A stretch of DNA of 64,000 nt from Erythrobacter sp. HL-111 (GCF_900105095.1 NZ_LT629743.1:1240001-1304000); one strand, 5' to 3'. Counted from the stretch's first letter, positions 11,094-21,013 are shown. Notes: generated by a model not told the origin, from the letters alone. Numbers and translations: made by a program.

Positions 11094-12475
11094 CTGTCAT
11101 GCGTCTGCCCGTCCGGCTTGTCCTTGCGGCCCGCCTCGCGCCTTTTCTTCATCGTGTCGTGAAAGCGGTCCGCCCAGCCCGGCTTGACCAGCTGTTCGGC
11201 GCGGACCATGCGAAGCTCGCCCGCCGCGACGTCGCGGCTGACGGTCGAACCGGCAGCGACGATCGCGTCGGGGCCGATGTTGACGGGGGCCACCAGCGCG
11301 CTGTTCGATCCGATGAAGGCGCGTTCGCCGATGTGGGTGTGGTACTTGAAATAGCCGTCGTAATTGCAGGTGATCGTGCCCGCGCCGATATTGGCGTGCG
11401 CGCCGACCGTGGCATCGCCGATATAGGAAAGGTGGCTCGCCTTCGCGCCCTTGCCCAGCACCGCCTTCTTGGTCTCGACGAAGTTGCCGACGAAGCTGCC
11501 CTCCTGCATCATCGTGCCGGGTCGCAGGCGGGCGAAGGGGCCGACCTGGGCACCGCTGGCGATCCGGGCGCCTTCGATGTGGCAGAAGGCCTTGATGCGG
11601 ACATGGTCCGCGATCGTCACGCCGGGGCCGAAGACGACATTCGGTTCGATCGTGACATCGCGGCCCAGTTCGGTGTCCCAGCTGAAGAAGACCGTCTCGG
11701 GCGCGGTAAGGCTCGCGCCGTCGGCCATCGCGCGTTCGCGCCGGGCGGCCTGCCAGCGCGCCTCCACCCGGGCGAGTTCGGAGCGCGAATTGATGCCCGC
11801 GACCTCGTCCTCGTCATCGGTGATCACGACCGCGCAGGGCCTGCCCTCTCCGATGGCGATGTTGACGATGTCGGGGAGGTAATATTCGCCCTGCGCGTTG
11901 TCGTTGCCGACCCTCCCGAGCAGCGCGAAGAGGTCGCCCGCCTTCGCCGCCATCAACCCCGAATTGCACAAGTGGCAGGCGCGCTCGCCCTCGTCGGCGT
12001 CCCTGTATTCGACCATCCTGACGATCGCGCCATCGTCATCGGCGATGATCCGGCCATAGGCGAGCGGGTCCTCGGGCTCGAATCCGAGCACCACGACGGC
12101 GGGCGCATCGGGGCCGTTCAGCCGATCGAGCATCGCGCGCATTGTCTGCGCGCGCACGAAGGGTACGTCGCCATAGAGCACCAGGACGTCGCCCGCGAAC
12201 CCCTCGAGCACGCCTTGCGCCTGCTGCACCGCGTGGCCCGTGCCGAGCTGCGGCTCCTGCAGGCAGGTCTCCGCCCGCCCGTCGAGAGCCGTCTCGATCT
12301 GTTCGCGCCCCGCGCCGACCACGACCACCTGCCGCGCCGCGCCCAGTTCCTCGACCGAGGCCATGAGGTGTTCGAGCATGGGCCTGCCGGCGATCGGGTG
12401 GAGGACCTTGTGCAGGTCGCTCTTCATGCGGGTGCCCTTGCCCGCGGCGAGGATGATGGCGGCGAAATCGTGCAT
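11090..12475 (-). CDS. glmU: bifunctional UDP-N-acetylglucosamine pyrophosphorylase / glucosamine-1-phosphate N-acetyltransferase
   Basis: GlmU makes UDP-GlcNAc for peptidoglycan and lipid A in the cytoplasm. The N-terminal uridyltransferase domain has LAAGKGTRMKSDLHKVLH (residues 9-26) and LYGDVPF. The C-terminal left-handed beta-helix has hexapeptide repeats and the acetyltransferase region NFVETKKAVLGKGAKASHLS followed by GAGTITCNYDG. At 461 residues it is the normal length. The start ATG is at 12475, divergent from gph. Its stop overlaps the HNH gene start by 4 bases. Confidence 0.97.
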   Translation of the reverse strand: MHDFAAIILAAGKGTRMKSDLHKVLHPIAGRPMLEHLMASVEELGAARQVVVVGAGREQIETALDGRAETCLQEPQLGTGHAVQQAQGVLEGFAGDVLVLYGDVPFVRAQTMRAMLDRLNGPDAPAVVVLGFEPEDPLAYGRIIADDDGAIVRMVEYRDADEGERACHLCNSGLMAAKAGDLFALLGRVGNDNAQGEYYLPDIVNIAIGEGRPCAVVITDDEDEVAGINSRSELARVEARWQAARRERAMADGASLTAPETVFFSWDTELGRDVTIEPNVVFGPGVTIADHVRIKAFCHIEGARIASGAQVGPFARLRPGTMMQEGSFVGNFVETKKAVLGKGAKASHLSYIGDATVGAHANIGAGTITCNYDGYFKYHTHIGERAFIGSNSALVAPVNIGPDAIVAAGSTVSRDVAAGELRMVRAEQLVKPGWADRFHDTMKKRREAGRKDKPDGQTHDR

Positions 12476-12562
12476 ACGTCCCCCTTAGGATGGAGCGCGC
12501 CTGCCCGCAAATGCTTGCGATTTGAAGTCGTCTCGCGCTGCCTTGCGATGTATGGAGCCGCC

Positions 12563-13267
12563 ATGACGGATTTTCGCTTCGCGGGGGTCGGATTCGACCT
12601 CGACGGGACCCTGCTCGACACGTTTCGCGATCTCGGCGCGGCGGTCAATTACGCCCTGGCGCTCGGCGGTTTCTCGCCGGTGGCGGTGGACAGTTCTAAG
12701 GACCTGATCGGCGGCGGGGCGAAGATCATGCTGGCCCGGGCGGTGCAGGCGCAGGGCGGTCTTGCCGGCGGGCTCGAAGGCGACGATTTCCGCGGGCTCT
12801 ACAAGGCGATGCTGCAATATTACGCCGACAACAACGCGGTCCACACCCGGCCCTTCGACCATGCCCGCCGGGTGGTGGACGAGCTTGGCGCGAAAGGCGT
12901 GAAGATGGCGGTCGTCACCAACAAGTTCGAGGAATTCGCCCGCTCGATCCTCACCCAGCTCGAATTCCTCGATCCCTTCGAAACGGTGATCGGCGGCAAT
13001 TCGATCGGCAAGGGCGAGGACGGCCGATACATCTCCAAGCCCGACCCTGCCCCCGTCGTCGAGGCGCAGCGGCGCTGCGGGATCGGGGAAGCGGACCGCT
13101 TCGTGTTCATCGGCGATTCCACCTATGACGTGAAGGCCGCGCGCGGGGCGGGCGTGAAGGTGGTCGCGGCCGGATACGGCTATTGCGACCGCCTGCCTGG
13201 CGATCTCGGCGCGGATGCGGTGATCGATTCGCTGGACGAGCTGATTCCGGCGCTCGAGGCGCTCTGA
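12563..13267 (+). CDS. gph: HAD-family phosphoglycolate phosphatase-like hydrolase
   Basis: A 234-residue HAD hydrolase with motif I GFDLDGTLLDT, motif II VVTNK, motif III lysine in ISKPDP and motif IV FIGDSTYDVKAARGAG, all intact. Such enzymes clear 2-phosphoglycolate formed during DNA repair. I chose the ATG at 12563 because GGAG precedes it by 6 bases; an ATG 15 bases upstream is in frame but lacks a site. It is divergent from glmU. Confidence 0.87.
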   Translation: MTDFRFAGVGFDLDGTLLDTFRDLGAAVNYALALGGFSPVAVDSSKDLIGGGAKIMLARAVQAQGGLAGGLEGDDFRGLYKAMLQYYADNNAVHTRPFDHARRVVDELGAKGVKMAVVTNKFEEFARSILTQLEFLDPFETVIGGNSIGKGEDGRYISKPDPAPVVEAQRRCGIGEADRFVFIGDSTYDVKAARGAGVKVVAAGYGYCDRLPGDLGADAVIDSLDELIPALEAL

Positions 13268-13415
13268 CCGGCTGCCGTTACGGCACGGCCAACACCCCCG
13301 ATCCGCGCACCGAGGCGGTTGCAAGGCCCCGCCAAAAGTGCCACGCAGCGCGCGCATCATCGAGTTTACGCGCGCGTCAACCCGGCGCGCATCCCCAACC
13401 AGAGAGGACACACCC

Positions 13416-14345
13416 ATGAGCATCGACTTCAAGGACAAGGTTGCCATCGTCACCGGCGCGGGCGGCGGGCTCGGCAAGGCCTATGCGATCGAACTCGCGC
13501 GGCGCGGCGCGAAGGTCGTGGTCAATGATCTCGGCGGTTCGCGCGACGGCACCGGCACCTCCGACGCGGCGGCCGAGGTGGTCGAGGAAATCGAGAAGGC
13601 CGGCGGCGAGGCGATGGCGAACGGCGGGTCCGTCACCGAATTCGATCAGATGGAAAAGATGGTCGCCGACGCCAAGCAGAAGTGGGGCGGCGTCCACGTG
13701 CTCATCAACAACGCGGGCGTCCTGCGCGACAAGACCTTCGCCAAGATGGACCCGGCGGACTTCGAATTCGTGCTCAAGGTTCACCTCACCGGTTCGGCCT
13801 TCGTCACCAAGGCGTGCTGGGAAACCTTCCGCGAACAGTCCTATGGCCGCATCCTGATGACCGCCTCCTCGACCGGGCTGTTCGGCAATTTCGGCCAGGC
13901 CAACTACGGCGCGGCGAAGCTGGGCCTTGCGGGCCTGACCAAGACGCTCCAGCTCGAAGGGGCGAAGTACAACATCAAGGTCAACACGCTCTCGCCCGTC
14001 GCGGGCACGCGCATGACCGAAGACCTCTTCCCCGAGGAAGCCTTCAAGCTCTTCGCCCCGGAGAACGTGGTCCCGGCCGCGCTCTTCCTGGTCAGCGAGG
14101 ACGCGCCGACCAATGCCATCGTCGGCGCGGGCGCGGGCGGTTTCCACTCCTCGTGGGTGGTGATGAACGATGCCGTCTGGCTCGAGGAAAAGGACCGCAC
14201 CGTCGAAGGTTTCGCCGCGCGCTGGGAGGAGATCAACTCCTTCTCCAACCTCCAGGCCCCGCAGAGCGGCTCGGAGCAGTCGGGCAATATCCTGAAAGCC
14301 ATGCAGAAGGTCACCGGCACCGGCCCGTCGAGCGCGCGCGGCTGA
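13416..14345 (+). CDS. short-chain dehydrogenase of the multifunctional-enzyme type (3-hydroxyacyl-CoA dehydrogenase-like)
   Basis: This 309-residue SDR has the nucleotide motif TGAGGGLGKAYAIELARRG, followed by VNDLGGSRDGTG, which is characteristic of the HSD17B4/peroxisomal multifunctional type 2 dehydrogenase subgroup. NNAG, catalytic Ser in TASSTGLFG and YGAAK are all present. It most likely oxidises 3-hydroxyacyl-CoA in beta-oxidation, although the hydratase domains of eukaryotic relatives are absent. The start follows AGAGAGGA; an upstream in-frame start would add 26 poorly conserved residues. Confidence 0.85.
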   Translation: MSIDFKDKVAIVTGAGGGLGKAYAIELARRGAKVVVNDLGGSRDGTGTSDAAAEVVEEIEKAGGEAMANGGSVTEFDQMEKMVADAKQKWGGVHVLINNAGVLRDKTFAKMDPADFEFVLKVHLTGSAFVTKACWETFREQSYGRILMTASSTGLFGNFGQANYGAAKLGLAGLTKTLQLEGAKYNIKVNTLSPVAGTRMTEDLFPEEAFKLFAPENVVPAALFLVSEDAPTNAIVGAGAGGFHSSWVVMNDAVWLEEKDRTVEGFAARWEEINSFSNLQAPQSGSEQSGNILKAMQKVTGTGPSSARG

Positions 14346-14365
14346 TCCGAGGGCGAACTAACGTG

Positions 14366-14403
14366 AAAAGCCCGGCCCGCTGCGTGCGGCGCCGGGCTTT
14401 TTC
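14366..14403. terminator. bidirectional rho-independent terminator
   Basis: AAAAGCCCGGC pairs with GCCGGGCTTTT (14366-14376 and 14391-14401), with a loop that itself can form CCGC/GCGG. A-run and T-run flank the stem, so it can end both the SDR gene on the plus strand and the DUF2794 gene on the minus strand. Confidence 0.9.
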
Positions 14404-14424
14404 ATGTCGCGCAAGGTTGCGCGC

Positions 14425-14790
14425 TCAGTCGCTCTCCACCGCCTTCACCAGCCGCCGCTCGACGGGCGCGAGGACATTGGCAAGATCGTGGCCGCGCTTC
14501 ATCACCTGCCCGTGTTCGCCGAACAGGGTCCACATGCCTTGCTTGTTGCGCAGGGCCGGACGCTTTTCGAGCCGTGCCTGCGGGCGTTCGGCGGTGCGGC
14601 GGAACGCGGCGAAGGTCGCGCACCTGCTGTCGAAATCCATTGCGTAGTCGCGCCATTCCCCGGCCGCGACCATGCGGCCGTAGAGGTCGAGGATGCGCTG
14701 GAGTTCCTCGCGTTCGAAACCGACCTGCCCCGCGCCGCCGCGCGGGGTGAAGGCGAGGACCTGCCCGGGTAGCGAGCCCTTCGCGGCCAT
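14425..14790 (-). CDS. DUF2794 family protein
   Basis: This 121-residue protein has the whole DUF2794 pattern: FEREELQRILDLYGRMVAAG, EWRDYAMDF, FRRTAERPQARLEKRP and a C-terminal QVMKRGHDLANVL. The family is almost confined to alphaproteobacteria and has no known function. It is cytosolic, with no membrane segment. Its start shares one base with the cysE stop, so the two genes form a unit. Confidence 0.88.
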   Translation of the reverse strand: MAAKGSLPGQVLAFTPRGGAGQVGFEREELQRILDLYGRMVAAGEWRDYAMDFDSRCATFAAFRRTAERPQARLEKRPALRNKQGMWTLFGEHGQVMKRGHDLANVLAPVERRLVKAVESD

Positions 14791-15518
14791 CAGTCGTCGG
14801 TCCCGCTCTTGCGGCCGAAATCGAGGCTCGCCTGGCCCACGTCATCTGCCCGCCCGCGCGCCTGCGCGGCCTTCAGTTCGGCGACTTCGGCCCGCAGCGC
14901 CTTCAATTCGGTTTCGAGCTTTTCGATGCAGTCGCTGCGCGGCTCGCACGGATCGTCGGACGGGGTGCCGTAGGGGATGAATTCGCGAATCCATTCCTCC
15001 GCCGGGACGAGCGTCGAACGCGCCTTCAGCCCGACCATCGTCGCCCCGGGCGCGACGTCCTCGGTCACGACCGCGTTGGCCCCGACGCGGGCGCGTTCGC
15101 CCACGGTGATCGGCCCGATGATCTGAGCCCCCGAACCGATGATGACATTGTCCTTGATCGTGGGGTGCCGCTTGCCCCCCTTGCCGTTGGCCGGATTCGT
15201 CCCGCCGAGCGTCACGCATTGGTAGATCGTCACGTTGTCGCCGATCTCCGCTGTCTCGCCGATGACGGTGAAGCCGTGGTCGATGAAGAAATTCCGCCCG
15301 ATCGTCGCGCCCGGATGGATGTCGATCGCGGTCAGCGCGCGCGAGACGTGGTTGACGACGCGGGCAAGGAAAAAGAGCTTGGCCTCGAACAGCCAGTGCG
15401 CGACGCGGTGAAAGCCAAGCGCCCACACGCCGGGATAGAGCAGGATTTCCCAGCGCGAGCGCGGCGCCGGGTCGCGCGCCCTGATCGAGTCCAGATAGGC
15501 CTTGAGTCTATCGAACAT
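14790..15518 (-). CDS. cysE: serine O-acetyltransferase
   Basis: CysE/EpsC type enzyme (242 residues) that acetylates serine with acetyl-CoA, the first step of cysteine synthesis. The left-handed beta-helix repeats run from about residue 70 to 180, with the active-site block IDIHPGATIGRNFFIDHG and CVTLGGT, and the GKRHPTIKDNVIIGSGAQI stretch. The C-terminus ends in a predicted coiled coil (ELKALRAEVAELKAAQA), not the usual feedback tail. The ATG at 15518 follows GGAAGGGTGG; a TTG further up is less likely. Confidence 0.92.
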   Translation of the reverse strand: MFDRLKAYLDSIRARDPAPRSRWEILLYPGVWALGFHRVAHWLFEAKLFFLARVVNHVSRALTAIDIHPGATIGRNFFIDHGFTVIGETAEIGDNVTIYQCVTLGGTNPANGKGGKRHPTIKDNVIIGSGAQIIGPITVGERARVGANAVVTEDVAPGATMVGLKARSTLVPAEEWIREFIPYGTPSDDPCEPRSDCIEKLETELKALRAEVAELKAAQARGRADDVGQASLDFGRKSGTDD

Positions 15519-15597
15519 GGCACACCACCCTTCCACCAATCGGCGCGATTTGCAAATTCGCCGTGCGCGCGCCGGTTTCCTTGGCCGTTTCCGCCCG

Positions 15598-16239
15598 TCA
15601 GATCAAACGCCCCTGTTCGGGCCCGTTCAGCGCCTCGAGGGCGGCGCGCCAGACCGACATGGTGGCAGGCACCTGCCGTTCAAGGCTGATCCGGTCGATC
15701 GCCAGGACAAGCCGTTCCAGCCCCGCGAAGCTGCGTTCCGCGCGCGGGACGAGGTAATCGGCCGCGCCCTCGGCAAGCGAAAGTCCGCGCTGTTCCGCCA
15801 ACGCCTCGATCAGCTGCGCCGCCATGGCGTCGTCGGGCGCGCCGATTGCGAGCTGGAGCGAGCCGCCGAGCCGCGAGGCGAGATCGGGCAGCGCCGCCCG
15901 CCAGGGCTGCCGGTCGGCGATCAGCAGGAGCGGCTGGCCCGCGCGCGCGCCGCCCTCCTGACCCGCGTTCCAGCGGTGGAACAGCGCGTGCTCGTCCTCG
16001 CGGTCGGCCCCGTCGATCACCGCGATCCCGCGCCCCGCGGCCCATTCCCCGATCAGCGACTTGCCCGAACGCGGCGGGCCGGTGAGCACGGCGGTGCCGA
16101 ACGGCCAGCGCGCAGGGTCCGACAGGGCCTCGATCACAGGCGCATTGGCGTTGCCGATCACGATCCGCCGCGGCGCATCGCCCGCGCGCGGCGCCAGCGG
16201 AAGCGCGATCTGCGACGGGGAATCGGGCGTCGGCGCCAT
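15598..16239 (-). CDS. hdaA: DnaA regulatory inactivator HdaA-like protein
   Basis: This 213-residue DnaA-related AAA+ protein begins QIALPLAP, the clamp-binding QxxLPL-type motif that lets Hda bind the beta sliding clamp, followed by the P-loop LTGPPRSGKSLIGEWA. The Walker B region is in AVIDGADRED. Such proteins stimulate ATP hydrolysis on DnaA after replication starts. In-frame codons upstream of the ATG at 16239 would overlap the preceding gene. It follows that DUF2066-like gene by 13 bases. Confidence 0.85.
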   Translation of the reverse strand: MAPTPDSPSQIALPLAPRAGDAPRRIVIGNANAPVIEALSDPARWPFGTAVLTGPPRSGKSLIGEWAAGRGIAVIDGADREDEHALFHRWNAGQEGGARAGQPLLLIADRQPWRAALPDLASRLGGSLQLAIGAPDDAMAAQLIEALAEQRGLSLAEGAADYLVPRAERSFAGLERLVLAIDRISLERQVPATMSVWRAALEALNGPEQGRLI

Positions 16240-16252
16240 CGCGCGACCCGGC

Positions 16253-17581
16253 TCAGCGGCTGATGGCGAGCGCGCCGGCGCCGCGGTCGACCGCATAGCC
16301 GCGCTCGACCAGCGCCTCGGCAAGCCCGTCGAGGCTGCCGGCGTAGCGCACGCTCATCACCGAGGTGCCGCCCATCGCCGTGCTGGTGACGGCAAGCCCG
16401 CGCACCCCGGGCACTGCGCGCATCGCGGAAAGGGTCGCATCGAAGGTCGCCGCGTCGGGGCTTGCGAACTGGACCGTGATCGCGCGCACGGGGGCGGCGG
16501 TTTCGGCGGGGGCGGGCGCGTCCTCGGCCGTGTCGGTCTCGATCTCGGTCGGGGGCGGCGGCGCGCCTTCCTCCCTCGCCGCCTCGTCGCGGTCGCGGAT
16601 CGCCCGGCCGAGCTCGATCAGGCGGCGCAGCGCCGGGTCGATATCGCCCGAACCATCTTCGCGCAGGGTCGGGTCGGGGGTGAGCTTGCCCTCCTGGAGC
16701 GCGGTTTCGAAGATGCGGTCGAACCGCCGCACCGCCTCGGCCAGCATGGCGGGAACCTCGTCCGGGCTTTCGGCCTCGAGCTCGAATTCGCCGAGCAGCG
16801 TGCTGTCGGGTCCGTAGCGCGCGGTGAAGATCCCGCGCGCCGGCCCGCCGGGGAACTGGTAATCGAGCCGCGCGATCGGCACGAGCGCGTCGGCAGCGCC
16901 GTACTGGTCGAGCGTGGTGCGCCACCACGCCCGGCTGCGCCGCCGGGTCTGGCCGAAATTGACGAGCAGCGAATCGCCCCCCGCCCCGCTCGGACGGACA
17001 TAGTCGATCCGGCTGGTGCCCGGGTTGAATTCGGCCCAGGCGCGCTGCCACTGGTTGCGCCGCTCGAATGTGGTGTAGGTTCCGCCGCTTGCCATGACGG
17101 GGATGAGCAGCATCGGCGCCGATGCGCGCTGCCGCGCCTGGCCGCCGAGGAAACGCTCCGCGCGCTGGCGGTCGAACACCACGCCGAGCCGCGCGATGTA
17201 TCGCCTTGGCCCGACATTCTCGCGCTCGATCACGATCGCGGAAACGAGCGAGGCGAGCTGGCTGTCGGAGATTTCCGGCCCGTCGACCCGTTCCCATGCC
17301 TTGCGCTGGGCCTCGCGCCAGGCTTCCTCGCGCGCTTGCGCGGCCGAATCGGCGGTGACGTCGACTTCGATCGCGCGCACTTCTATGTCCACGCTGGACG
17401 CGGTGGGGGCGATCCCGCGCTCGCCCGCGACCTGCGCCAGCACCAGCGCGCATCCCCCGCCGAACAGGGCAAGCGCGCCGAGCGCGGCGCCAAGGGAACG
17501 CAGCCTCCGCCGCGCGCGCGGCCGCGCTGCGGCAACGGGACGGGCGGGGCCGACAGGAAGGGCGGGAACAGACGCGGTCAT
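16253..17581 (-). CDS. DUF2066-like periplasmic protein of unknown function
   Basis: A 442-residue protein with an Arg-rich N-terminus, then one hydrophobic segment (about 29-50, [20 protein letters not shown]) that can serve as an uncleaved anchor or signal. The middle has blocks like [14 protein letters not shown] and [15 protein letters not shown], resembling DUF2066 proteins. A Pro/Ala/Glu-rich linker (about 330-355) leads to a C-terminal heavy-metal-associated-like fold ([20 protein letters not shown], residues about 362-440). The gene heads a unit with hdaA, divergent from purM. No function is assigned. Confidence 0.7.
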   Translation of the reverse strand: MTASVPALPVGPARPVAAARPRARRRLRSLGAALGALALFGGGCALVLAQVAGERGIAPTASSVDIEVRAIEVDVTADSAAQAREEAWREAQRKAWERVDGPEISDSQLASLVSAIVIERENVGPRRYIARLGVVFDRQRAERFLGGQARQRASAPMLLIPVMASGGTYTTFERRNQWQRAWAEFNPGTSRIDYVRPSGAGGDSLLVNFGQTRRRSRAWWRTTLDQYGAADALVPIARLDYQFPGGPARGIFTARYGPDSTLLGEFELEAESPDEVPAMLAEAVRRFDRIFETALQEGKLTPDPTLREDGSGDIDPALRRLIELGRAIRDRDEAAREEGAPPPPTEIETDTAEDAPAPAETAAPVRAITVQFASPDAATFDATLSAMRAVPGVRGLAVTSTAMGGTSVMSVRYAGSLDGLAEALVERGYAVDRGAGALAISR

Positions 17582-17652
17582 GGTGGAAAGCCTCGGCGCT
17601 TTTGCCCAAAGGTGAGTGGAATTCCAAGCGCGAAAGGCTAAGGACGCTCAAT

Positions 17653-18750
17653 ATGAGCGAGCCCGACACCCCCTATACCTACGCGCAGGCCGGCGTCTCG
17701 ATCGAAGCGGGCAACCGGCTGGTCCGGGCGATCGCCCCGCTCGCGAAAGCGACCGCGCGGCCCGGCGCGACCGGCGACCTCGGCGGGTTCGGCGGCTTCT
17801 TCGATCCGAAGGCGGCGGGCTATGCCGATCCGCTGCTGGTCGCCGCCAATGACGGGGTCGGGACCAAGCTGAAGCTCGCGATCGAGCATGACCGCCACGA
17901 CAGCGTCGGGATCGACCTCGTCGCGATGTGCGTCAACGACCTCATCGTGCAGGGCGCCGAACCGCTCTTCTTCCTCGACTATTTCGCGACCGGAAAGCTC
18001 GAGGAAGGCGTCGCCGAACGCGTCATCGCCGGGATTGCGGGCGGCTGCAACCAGGCCGGGTGCGCGCTGATCGGCGGGGAAACGGCGGAGATGCCGGGGA
18101 TGTACGCGCCGGGCGACTACGACCTTGCCGGCTTCTGCGTCGGCGCGGTCGAGCGCGGGGAACAGCTGACCGGCGAACGGGTCGCGCCCGGCGACGTGCT
18201 GATCGGCCTCGCCTCCTCGGGCGTCCATTCCAACGGCTACTCGCTGGTCCGCCGCCTTGCCGCCGATTTCGGCTGGAAGATGAACCGCCCGGCCCTGTTC
18301 GATCCCGAGCGGCTGCTGATCGACGCCCTGATCGAGCCGACGCGGATCTACGTCGCCAGCCTGCTTCCCCTGATCCGCGAAGGCCATGTCAACGCCCTCG
18401 CCCACATCACCGGCGGCGGATTGCTCGAGAACATCCCGCGAAGCCTGCCCGCAGGCGCCCATGCGCTGGTCGATGCGGACAGCTGGGACCAGCCGCGCCT
18501 GATGGCCTTCCTTCAGGCGCAGGGGAACATCGAGCCGGAGGAAATGGCGCGCACCTTCAATTGCGGCATCGGCATGGTGCTCGCGGTCGCGGCGGACCGG
18601 GCGGAAACGGTGATCGGGCGGCTCGAAGCGGCGGGCGAAACCGCCTTTCGCATCGGCGAGATCGGCGAAGGACCGCGCGGCTGCACCGTTCGCGGATCGC
18701 AGGGAACCTGGTCGGCAAGGGCCGAATGGCAGGCCGCGCATCATGGCTGA
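17653..18750 (+). CDS. purM: phosphoribosylformylglycinamidine cyclo-ligase (AIR synthetase)
   Basis: PurM converts FGAM to AIR in purine synthesis using ATP. The 365-residue protein shows [15 protein letters not shown] at the N-terminus, the phosphate-binding [31 protein letters not shown], and the [11 protein letters not shown] signature. The ATG at 17653 follows AAGGA. Its partner purN is downstream, as usual, though separated by 83 bases. Confidence 0.96.
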   Translation: MSEPDTPYTYAQAGVSIEAGNRLVRAIAPLAKATARPGATGDLGGFGGFFDPKAAGYADPLLVAANDGVGTKLKLAIEHDRHDSVGIDLVAMCVNDLIVQGAEPLFFLDYFATGKLEEGVAERVIAGIAGGCNQAGCALIGGETAEMPGMYAPGDYDLAGFCVGAVERGEQLTGERVAPGDVLIGLASSGVHSNGYSLVRRLAADFGWKMNRPALFDPERLLIDALIEPTRIYVASLLPLIREGHVNALAHITGGGLLENIPRSLPAGAHALVDADSWDQPRLMAFLQAQGNIEPEEMARTFNCGIGMVLAVAADRAETVIGRLEAAGETAFRIGEIGEGPRGCTVRGSQGTWSARAEWQAAHHG

Positions 18751-18833
18751 GGTCGCCCCTTCGCTTCGCCCCGGGCGCAGGCGGGGGCCGCTGGCCCGAC
18801 CATGGTTCGATCCTGCCCGACCCGAAAAGACGA

Positions 18834-19802
18834 ATGATGGGCGATAAGGCGAAGGTCGCGATCTTCATCTCGGGCGCGGGGACCAACATGGCCGCGCTCC
18901 TTTACGCCAGCCGCCTGCCCGGCGCGCCCTACGAGGTGGTGCTCGTCGCCAGCAACGATCCTGCGGCCCCGGGTCTCGCGCTCGCCCGGCTCGAAGGCGT
19001 TCCCACCTTCGCCCATTCGCACGTGGGGCTGAGCCGCGAGGCGCAGGACGCGGCGATGGAGGCGGCTGCGCTCGAAGCGGGCGCGGACCATGTCGCGCTC
19101 GCCGGGTACATGCGGATCCTCTCGCAGGGGTTCGTCGAACGCTGGCGGGGGCGGATGCTCAACATCCACCCCTCGCTGCTGCCGAAATACAAGGGGCTCG
19201 CCACCCATGCCCGCGCGATCGAGGCGGGCGACAGCCACGCCGGGGCGAGCGTGCATCTCGTCACGAACGAGCTCGATTCGGGCGAGGTGCTGGCGCAGGC
19301 GCGCGTCGCGATCGGGCCGGACGACACGCCCGAAAGCCTCGCCGAACGCGTGCGGCTGGCCGAGCATCAGCTCTACCCCCGCGCGCTCGCCGATTACGTC
19401 GCCCGCGCGCGCGACCCGGCGCACCTGCTGGAGCGGGTCCGCGCGCTCGCCCTCGCCCTGCCCGAAACCCGCGAACGCGAAAGCCACGGCGCACCCGGCT
19501 TTCGCGTCGGGTCAGAAAGATCGGGCAGGTTCTTCGCCTATTTCAGCGACCGCCACCACGGCAGCGGCCATGTCGCCCTGTTGGTGAAGACGAGCGGCAT
19601 GGACGAACTGGCAACCCTCGTCGATACGCGGCCCGAAGCCTATTTCAGGCCGGCCTATTACGGCGCGAGCGGGTGGGTCGGCCTGATCCTCGATCGGCCG
19701 GGGCTCGACTGGGCCCATGTCGGCGAATGGCTCGGGCGCAGCTGGCGCAGTGTCGCGCCCGCGCGGCTGGCGCGGCTTTGCGATCCGGCGGACATCGTCT
19801 GA
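18834..19802 (+). CDS. purN: phosphoribosylglycinamide formyltransferase fused to a YjbR/MmcQ-like domain
   Basis: Residues 1-200 are a full PurN: ISGAGTNMAAL, then the catalytic set Asn110-x-His112 in LNIHPSLLPKYKGL and Asp148 in ELDSGEVLAQ, matching Asn106, His108 and Asp144 of the E. coli enzyme. It transfers a formyl group from 10-formyl-THF to GAR. Residues about 200-320 continue, without a stop, into a MmcQ/YjbR-like domain (LALALPETRERESHGAPGF, GMDELATLVDTRPEAYFRP, LDRPGLDWAHVGEWL), a fold found alone as a small, supposed DNA-binding protein. Typical PurN is about 190-220 residues, so this is a real 322-residue fusion. There are two adjacent ATG codons, 18834 and 18837, and a weak GAAAAG site. 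The stop TGA overlaps the next start by one base. Confidence 0.9.
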   Translation: MMGDKAKVAIFISGAGTNMAALLYASRLPGAPYEVVLVASNDPAAPGLALARLEGVPTFAHSHVGLSREAQDAAMEAAALEAGADHVALAGYMRILSQGFVERWRGRMLNIHPSLLPKYKGLATHARAIEAGDSHAGASVHLVTNELDSGEVLAQARVAIGPDDTPESLAERVRLAEHQLYPRALADYVARARDPAHLLERVRALALALPETRERESHGAPGFRVGSERSGRFFAYFSDRHHGSGHVALLVKTSGMDELATLVDTRPEAYFRPAYYGASGWVGLILDRPGLDWAHVGEWLGRSWRSVAPARLARLCDPADIV

Positions 19803-21013
19803 TGCGGATTCCGCCGCGCGACCATCCGCTTGCCCGCTCGCCCGTTGCCGAGCGGGCGAACGCGCTGCTCGCAAGCGCCTGGGCCAAGCGGCGCCTGCCT
19901 CAACCCACGCTCGATCCCGACGAGATGTGGGCGATCGCCGCACGCTCGCTCGGCCGGGAAGCCGCAGCGGCCGAACGCGCCCGCCGCGACGCGCAGGACG
20001 TCGCCGATTTCCGCGAGCGGCTCGCCCGGATCGCCGCCGCCGTGCGCGAGGAAGCCGATCTCAACCCGCTCGGCCGGGCGATGGCCCACGGCCAGCTCGT
20101 GCGCGCGGTCCGCAACCGCCTGCGCCTCGGCGCGCTCTGGGCACGGCGGCCGGAACTGGCGCGGACCGCGCTGGCGGCGCCGATCATCGTGATCGGCCAC
20201 ATGCGCTCGGGCACGACCCGCATCCACAAGCTGCTCGCCGCCGACCCCGCCCATTCGCACACCCGCTATTGCGACGCCTATCATCCCGTGCCCTCGCGGT
20301 TCGGGGTCAACCGGGCGAAGAGCGCGCTCGACCTCGCGCTGCTCGGCGCGCTCAACCCGTGGCTGCAATCGATCCACCCGATGGCTCCCGCGCGGGCCGA
20401 GGAGGAGCTCGCCTGGATCTCGGCGGCGCTGCACCATTCGATCTACGAATCGCAGTGGCGCATCCCCTCCTATTCCGCCTGGAGCGAGGCGCGCGATCCG
20501 GGCGCGATCTACCGCGAATTCTCCCGGATGCTGCGGACCGATGCGGCCCATCGCGGCGTGGGGCACCTGCCGCGGGTGATGAAGGTGCCCGCCTTCGCCG
20601 AGGATCTCGCGACGCTGCTCGCCGAGTTTCCCGATGCGCGCCTCGTCATCGCGCAGCGCGAGCGCGAACTGGTGCTGAAGAGCGCGGTCTCGCTTGCGGC
20701 GAACCAGATGGCGGTCCAGTCGGACAATTGCGACCTCGCACAGATCGAGGCGCTGTGGCGGCACAAGATCGCCCTGCGCGAAGCGCGCATGGCCGAGGCG
20801 CTGAAGCATTGGCGCGGGCCGGTCGCGCGGCTCGATTTCGATGCGCTTGGCACCGACTGGGAGGGCGAGATGCGGCGCACCTATGCCGAACTCGGGCTCG
20901 ACCTCACGGCGCGCGCGCTCGCCGCGATGCGGGCGGAAATGGCAAGCAGCGAGCGCGGCGCGCACCGCGCCCATTCGGACCAGCTCGCCCGTTTCACGCT
21001 AGCGACGGGGTAA
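19802..21013 (+). CDS. sulfotransferase family protein
   Basis: This 403-residue protein has the PAPS 5'-phosphosulfate loop as IGHMRSGTTRIHKLL (residues 131-145), followed by the family's helix-turn pattern. Later the 3'-phosphate region VIAQRERELVLKSAVS is consistent with PAPS binding. It would transfer sulfate to a small molecule, but the acceptor is unknown. It starts within the purN stop codon (TGATG), an unexpected place for a sulfotransferase and a sign of co-expression more than of shared pathway. Confidence 0.8.
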   Translation: MRIPPRDHPLARSPVAERANALLASAWAKRRLPQPTLDPDEMWAIAARSLGREAAAAERARRDAQDVADFRERLARIAAAVREEADLNPLGRAMAHGQLVRAVRNRLRLGALWARRPELARTALAAPIIVIGHMRSGTTRIHKLLAADPAHSHTRYCDAYHPVPSRFGVNRAKSALDLALLGALNPWLQSIHPMAPARAEEELAWISAALHHSIYESQWRIPSYSAWSEARDPGAIYREFSRMLRTDAAHRGVGHLPRVMKVPAFAEDLATLLAEFPDARLVIAQRERELVLKSAVSLAANQMAVQSDNCDLAQIEALWRHKIALREARMAEALKHWRGPVARLDFDALGTDWEGEMRRTYAELGLDLTARALAAMRAEMASSERGAHRAHSDQLARFTLATG

